Notes under the pieces: model-generated
What the model was told of the DNA's origin: nothing
What the model saw: the letters and a program-made list of their open reading frames with translations, nothing else
Databases searched by the model: none
DNA from: Lentisphaeria bacterium
Lineage (GTDB): Bacteria; Verrucomicrobiota; Lentisphaeria; Victivallales; UBA1829
Direction: 5' to 3'
Length of the DNA: 36,379 nucleotides
Assembly: GCA_017455665.1 (NCBI GenBank)
Contig: JAFSZN010000005.1
Location: forward strand, 1 to 36,379
Made by a program: the position numbers and the translations under genes
Shown here: positions 31,245 through 36,379 of the stretch, piece after piece
Layout of the letters: every line of letters starts with the position of its first letter
How positions within the stretch are numbered: the stretch's first letter is position 1

Positions 31245-31590
31245 AAACGTTACTTTTTGAGAAAAATAACCAGGTTTTTTGATGTTTTCTTCGGCTTTTA
31301 AAGCATTTTTCGATAAAATTGTTCCAAAACGGCGTTTTTCCCTTTCGACAAGGGGATCGGCAAACATGGCGTTTTTTGACATGAAAAACACATCATAATC
31401 ATATCTGAAAAACAGAAAAAAACAGCCACCGGAAACATCCCGGGACCATCATCCCTCCGGTATCGGGCGAAGAAGGCTCCAACGGCGCGGAATCGCAGCG
31501 GATACAGGGGACGAACGACGCGGCACGGCAGACCGGGCGTTCGCACACGTCCGGTTCGCCGGGGACCGCCGGCAGGCAGGACCGGGCGGA
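31245..31590. other. Gene-free spacer between secG and the HAD gene
   Basis: AT-rich from 31245 to about 31430, then GC-rich. Open frames here on the minus strand are shadows continuing into the HAD gene region. No clear terminator for the HAD gene is visible. Confidence 0.45.
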
Positions 31591-32453
31591 TCAGACGGCG
31601 TCTTCGGGAAAGAGCGCCCGGCAAAAGACGCCGAGGTCGGCGCAGGAGTAATCCGCGCGGGTGTCGGACGTGCCGCCGCCTACGCCCGTGGAGATGCGCA
31701 GGGTACGCGCTCCGGCGCGGATGCCGGATTCGATGTCGGTGTGCTCGCGGTCGCCCGCCATAAGGAGTTCGGAGGGGCGAATGCCGAGGTGTTTCATCAT
31801 CACCTGGAGCATGTCGGGGTTGGGCTTGCCGAAGACGCGTTGACACGAAACGCCGGTGGCTGTCTCCAGACACGCCGTGATCGCGCCGCAGTCCACGAGC
31901 CAGGTCTGCTCCGTGGTGGGACAGAAGACATCGGGATGCGTGGCGAACCACGGGACGCCGTTCCGGATCCACCAGGCGGCGCGGCAGAGGCGTCCGTAGT
32001 TCAGCGACTTGTCGAAAGCCGTGATGACGGCGTCGGGGCGGTCGTCCGGCGAATCGGCGGTCTCATCGAAACCGAAGGACCGCATCTCGCGCCGGAAATC
32101 CTCCGTGCCGAGCAGGAAGAGCCGTTGATAAGCGGGGAACTCCGTGCGGAGGGCGTCGACGACGCTCAGGACTGGAGTCACGACCTGGTCGCGTCCGGAG
32201 AGCGGGACGCCCATGCCGCGAAGGCGTTCGACATAGGAGTCGATGCTCCGCGAGGTGTTGTTGGTGACGAATCCCCAGGCGACGCCGTGCCGGGTGAGCG
32301 CGTCGAAGAACGGCAGCGACGTCGGATAGAGCGTGTCGCCCTCGTAGATCGTGCCGTCGAGGTCCATCATCACGCACCGGATCCCCGCCAGCGAGGGCGG
32401 CGGAGAACCCGGCTTGACGCGCAATGCGGAATCCCCGGCGGCGGTCATGGGCG

Positions 32454-32457
<4 letters not shown>
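31591..32457 (-). CDS. NagD-type HAD-superfamily sugar phosphatase
   Basis: 288 aa. HAD hydrolase with a C2B cap. Motif I is MMDLDGTIYEG (Asp32 nucleophile, Asp34), motif II is VTNNTSR, motif III/cap includes FGKPNPDML, and motif IV is AGDREHTDIESG. Relatives such as NagD dephosphorylate ribonucleotides or sugar phosphates (the NagD name comes from the N-acetylglucosamine operon); the substrate here is unproven. The start at 32457 overlaps the glmS stop by 4 nt, so it is translated with glmS. This points to a role in hexosamine phosphate balance (inference). The open frame further upstream runs antiparallel to nothing real and is out of phase with GlmS. Confidence 0.85.
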
Positions 32458-34280
<1,823 letters not shown>

Positions 34281-34433
34281 AATATGGTTTCTCCGTGGTT
34301 CATGCAGATTGTCGGTGGAGAATGCGGCCCGGGGAGGAAGGGATGCCGGGGAAAGCTGCCGGGAAACGGCACGAAGGATTCCCCGGAATGCGGCGGAAGG
34401 ATGGTTCCGAGTTCAAATCGCCGGTCCCGCGCG

Positions 34434-34456
34434 CCCCTTTCCGGCGGGGAAAGGGG
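34434..34456. other. Hairpin in the glmM-glmS spacer
   Basis: Perfect 9-bp stem CCCCTTTCC (34434-34442) / GGAAAGGGG (34448-34456) with a 5-nt loop. No U-run follows on either strand, so it is not a simple terminator. The 237-nt spacer (34281-34517) is otherwise rich in short C/T runs on the minus strand and contains no gene. Confidence 0.55.
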
Positions 34457-34517
34457 ACGGGAAGCGGCGGCGGGAACGGGAAATCGCCCCGGGAGCCGCA
34501 TTCGGTGCGGGAAACGG

Positions 34518-35858
34518 TCAGCAGAGAGCTTTCTTCAGGAAGTCGCTGATCGTGTCGTGCCACTTCTGGGCGAGAGCTTCGTCCTTGCATTCGACGAGGA
34601 TGCGGACCTTGTTCTCGGTGCCGGAGTAGCGGATGACGGTGCGGCCGGTGCCTGCGAATTCCTTGTCGGCCTTCGCGATGAGGTCGGTGTAGCCGGGGAT
34701 CTCCGCCAGCGGGGGTTTCTGCTTGACAGAGAGACCGGAGAGCTTCTGCGGATACTCCTCCATGAATCCGGTGAGCTCGTGCAGCTGCTTGTTCTGCTGC
34801 TTCATGAGCTTGAGGACGTGGAGCGCGGAGACGATGCCGTCGCCGGTGGTGGCGTAGTCGAGGAAGATCAGGTGGCCGGACTGCTCGCCGCCGAGGTAGA
34901 TGCCTTTTTCCTGCATCCGTTCGATGACGTAGCGGTCGCCGACGGGGGTGATCTCGGTGGTAATGCCGTTCTGCTTCATGGCGTCGACGAGGCCGAGGTT
35001 GCTCATGATGGTGACGGCGATGGTGTCGTTCGGGAGGCGTTTGCGCGCCTTCATGTCGAGGGCGCAGAGGCCGATGATGCGGTCGCCGTTCACTTCGTTG
35101 CCGCGGCAGTCGCTGAAGATCACGCGGTCGGCGTCGCCGTCGAGCGTGATGCCGACGTCGGCGCGGTATTCCTTCACGAGACGGCAGATGCGTTCGGGAT
35201 GGGTGGCGCCGCAGTTGTAGTTGATGTTGATGCCGTCGGGAGAAACGGAGTCGGCGATGACTTCGGCGCCGAGTTCGCGCAGGATGGTCGGGGCGATCTC
35301 GTAGGAAGCGCCGTTGGCGCAGTCGAGCACCACGCGGAGGCCGCGGAGGCTGATGTTGCCGATGGTCTGTTTGGCGAATTCGATGTAGCGGCCGCGGGCA
35401 TCGTCGAGGCGGAACGCCTTGCCGATCTTGTCGCCGGCGACGCCGCTGATGGTGCCCGCCATGATCTCTTCGATATGGGCTTCCTGTTCATCGGGAAGCT
35501 TGAAGCCGTCGCCGCCGAAGACCTTGATGCCGTTGTCCTTGGCGGGGTTGTGGGAGGCCGTGATCATGACGCCGCAGGAAGCGTTCATGGACTTGACGAG
35601 GTGGGCGATGGCAGGGGTGGGCATCGGGCCCGTCTGGAAAACCTTCATCCCGGTGCTGACCATGCCGGCGGTGAGCGCGGTTTCGAGCATGTACCCGGAG
35701 AGGCGCGTATCCTTGCCGATGACGGCGGTCGCGCCGTGCTCGCTGTTCACATAGATCTTACCAAGGGCTTTGCCGAGGTTAAGGGCGATTTCCGGGGTTA
35801 CGGGGTGGGAGTTAGCCTGTCCACGAATTCCGTCGGTTCCAAAGAGCTTTCTTTCCAT
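34518..35858 (-). CDS. glmM: Phosphoglucosamine mutase GlmM
   Basis: 446 aa, essentially the same length as E. coli GlmM. Converts glucosamine-6-P to glucosamine-1-P for UDP-GlcNAc. RKLFGTDGIRG at the N-terminus, phospho-Ser at Ser102 in TASHNP, metal-binding loop DGDADR, sugar-binding GEQSGHLI, and phosphate-binding RYSGTENKVRILVE. Start at 35858: the family begins exactly here; the upstream ATG at 35906 would add 16 non-conserved residues. The spacing to any Shine-Dalgarno is poor. The promoter is at 35930-35958, with glmS next in line. Confidence 0.97.
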   Translation of the reverse strand: MERKLFGTDGIRGQANSHPVTPEIALNLGKALGKIYVNSEHGATAVIGKDTRLSGYMLETALTAGMVSTGMKVFQTGPMPTPAIAHLVKSMNASCGVMITASHNPAKDNGIKVFGGDGFKLPDEQEAHIEEIMAGTISGVAGDKIGKAFRLDDARGRYIEFAKQTIGNISLRGLRVVLDCANGASYEIAPTILRELGAEVIADSVSPDGININYNCGATHPERICRLVKEYRADVGITLDGDADRVIFSDCRGNEVNGDRIIGLCALDMKARKRLPNDTIAVTIMSNLGLVDAMKQNGITTEITPVGDRYVIERMQEKGIYLGGEQSGHLIFLDYATTGDGIVSALHVLKLMKQQNKQLHELTGFMEEYPQKLSGLSVKQKPPLAEIPGYTDLIAKADKEFAGTGRTVIRYSGTENKVRILVECKDEALAQKWHDTISDFLKKALC

Positions 35859-35929
35859 AAGAGTTTTCGGCCTTTCCAGAATTGGCTTGTTGAGGCGGCA
35901 TAACACCGCCAGAAAAAAACGAATGAATT

Positions 35930-35958
35930 AATATACATCTCTAGAAAAGGATTTTCAA
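35930..35958 (-). promoter_or_regulatory. glmM promoter
   Basis: Minus strand TTGAAA (35953-35958), 17-bp spacer, TATATT (35930-35935), 72 bp before the glmM start. Confidence 0.65.
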
Positions 35959-36023
35959 GAAAAGTCTACTTAATAATCCGAGATTTCCGGGGGAAGCGGT
36001 GCCTCCGCTTGAATGCAGGCAGA

Positions 36024-36064
36024 AAAAAAGCCTCCGCCGCTCGTGTTGAGGACGGAGGCTTTTG
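36024..36064 (-). terminator. Intrinsic terminator of the FG-GAP repeat protein gene
   Basis: An 11-bp stem AAAAGCCTCCG (36027-36037) / CGGAGGCTTTT (36054-36064) with an A-run and T-run on the two sides, followed by seven T on the minus strand. A smaller hairpin AAGCGG/CCGCTT lies beyond it at 35994-36011. Confidence 0.8.
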
Positions 36065-36082
36065 CGTTTGCTGTTAGGAGGA

Positions 36083-36379
36083 CTATGCGAGGTTTGCGAT
36101 GTTCTGCCAGGTCGTGAGCTGCTTGTCGTTGATCTGCCAGTAGCCGACGACGCCGAGCGAATCGCTCGCCCACGCAATGTCGTCCGTGCCGTCGCCGTTG
36201 AAGTCGCCGACGCCCGCGAGCTGCCAGCTGGAACGGTCGACCGCGCTGAGGATGGACCACGAATTGAGGTAGCCGTCGCCGACGCCCCAGATGCCCACGA
36301 CGCCTTCGCCGTTGATCATCGCGATGTCGTGCGAGCCGTTGCCGTCGAAGTCGCCCGAGCAGAGGAAATTCCATTCGCG
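36083..36379 (-). CDS. FG-GAP/VCBS repeat protein, C-terminal fragment
   Basis: Partial: the 5' part lies beyond the window edge at 36379. The 98 visible residues end the protein and hold two beta-propeller-type repeats, with GDFDGNGSHDIAM and GDFNGDGTDDIAWAS as Asp/Asn/Gly calcium loops, each followed by a GxxGIW / GVVGYW strand. Such repeats are typical of large secreted or surface proteins (adhesins, integrin-like propellers). The internal ATG at 36319 is not taken as a start because the repeat pattern continues through it to the window edge. A strong terminator follows. Confidence 0.82.
   Translation of the reverse strand, partial: REWNFLCSGDFDGNGSHDIAMINGEGVVGIWGVGDGYLNSWSILSAVDRSSWQLAGVGDFNGDGTDDIAWASDSLGVVGYWQINDKQLTTWQNIANLA

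Noticed and set aside
34281..34517. glmS ribozyme
   Set aside because: The spacer lacks the conserved cleavage-site and core sequences I would expect; only a simple hairpin is visible.

Overview
The window looks like a chromosomal segment of a GC-rich bacterium of the Planctomycetes-Verrucomicrobia-Chlamydiae (PVC) group, most likely Lentisphaerae/Victivallales. The main evidence is a six-gene operon at 19.4-30.6 kb. It matches in order and architecture the Akkermansia locus Amuc_1098-Amuc_1102 (secretin, two small inner-membrane proteins, PilM-like protein, periplasmic protein). A TRL-like lipoprotein, DA1-like secreted peptidases and a lysine/alanine-tailed DksA protein fit such a lineage. 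The assignment is inference, because no rRNA gene is present.

Layout. 0-0.2 kb: one copy of a hairpin repeat. 0.2-2.7 kb: feoAB ferrous iron uptake (minus), divergent from azlCD amino-acid export (plus, 2.9-4.0 kb). 4.0-5.1 kb: a small lipoprotein and a LexA-like repressor with a degenerate protease domain (both minus). 5.4-6.6 kb: an archaeal-type phosphoglycerate mutase family enzyme. 6.7-8.1 kb: prmC and a TRL-like lipoprotein. 8.1-8.9 kb: a gene-free array with three more copies of the hairpin repeat, spaced 178-179 bp. 8.9-10.3 kb: trmB and a PHP phosphoesterase. 10.6-13.3 kb: a plus-strand cluster of an H1-tailed DksA protein, lspA and miaA. Then tRNA-Ser(GGA) and a MarR regulator (both minus). 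14.7-17.4 kb: two tandem secreted DA1-like zinc peptidases, each with its own near-consensus promoter, and a membrane protein. 17.8-19.0 kb: a secreted serpin. 19.4-30.6 kb: the PilM/secretin envelope operon, which here has two secretins and a PilM-PilN fusion. 30.7-31.1 kb: secG. 31.6-35.9 kb: glmM, glmS and a NagD-type HAD phosphatase (amino-sugar precursor synthesis). 36.1 kb to the end: the C-terminus of an FG-GAP/VCBS repeat protein, cut by the window edge.

Themes. Much of the window concerns the cell envelope and secretion: SecG, LspA, lipoproteins, the dual-secretin machine, serpin, DA1-like peptidases and UDP-GlcNAc precursors. Housekeeping translation genes (prmC, trmB, miaA, tRNA-Ser) are interspersed. 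Promoters are recognisable in many gaps as TTGAMA/TTGATT, a 16-18 bp spacer and a TATATT-like -10, and several intrinsic terminators can be placed. The points most worth following up are the compensatory-mutated hairpin repeat family, the tandem DA1-like peptidases, the dual-secretin PilM-PilN operon, the H1-DksA fusion and the LexA-like protein without a visible catalytic lysine. All calls come from reading the sequence; no database search was run.
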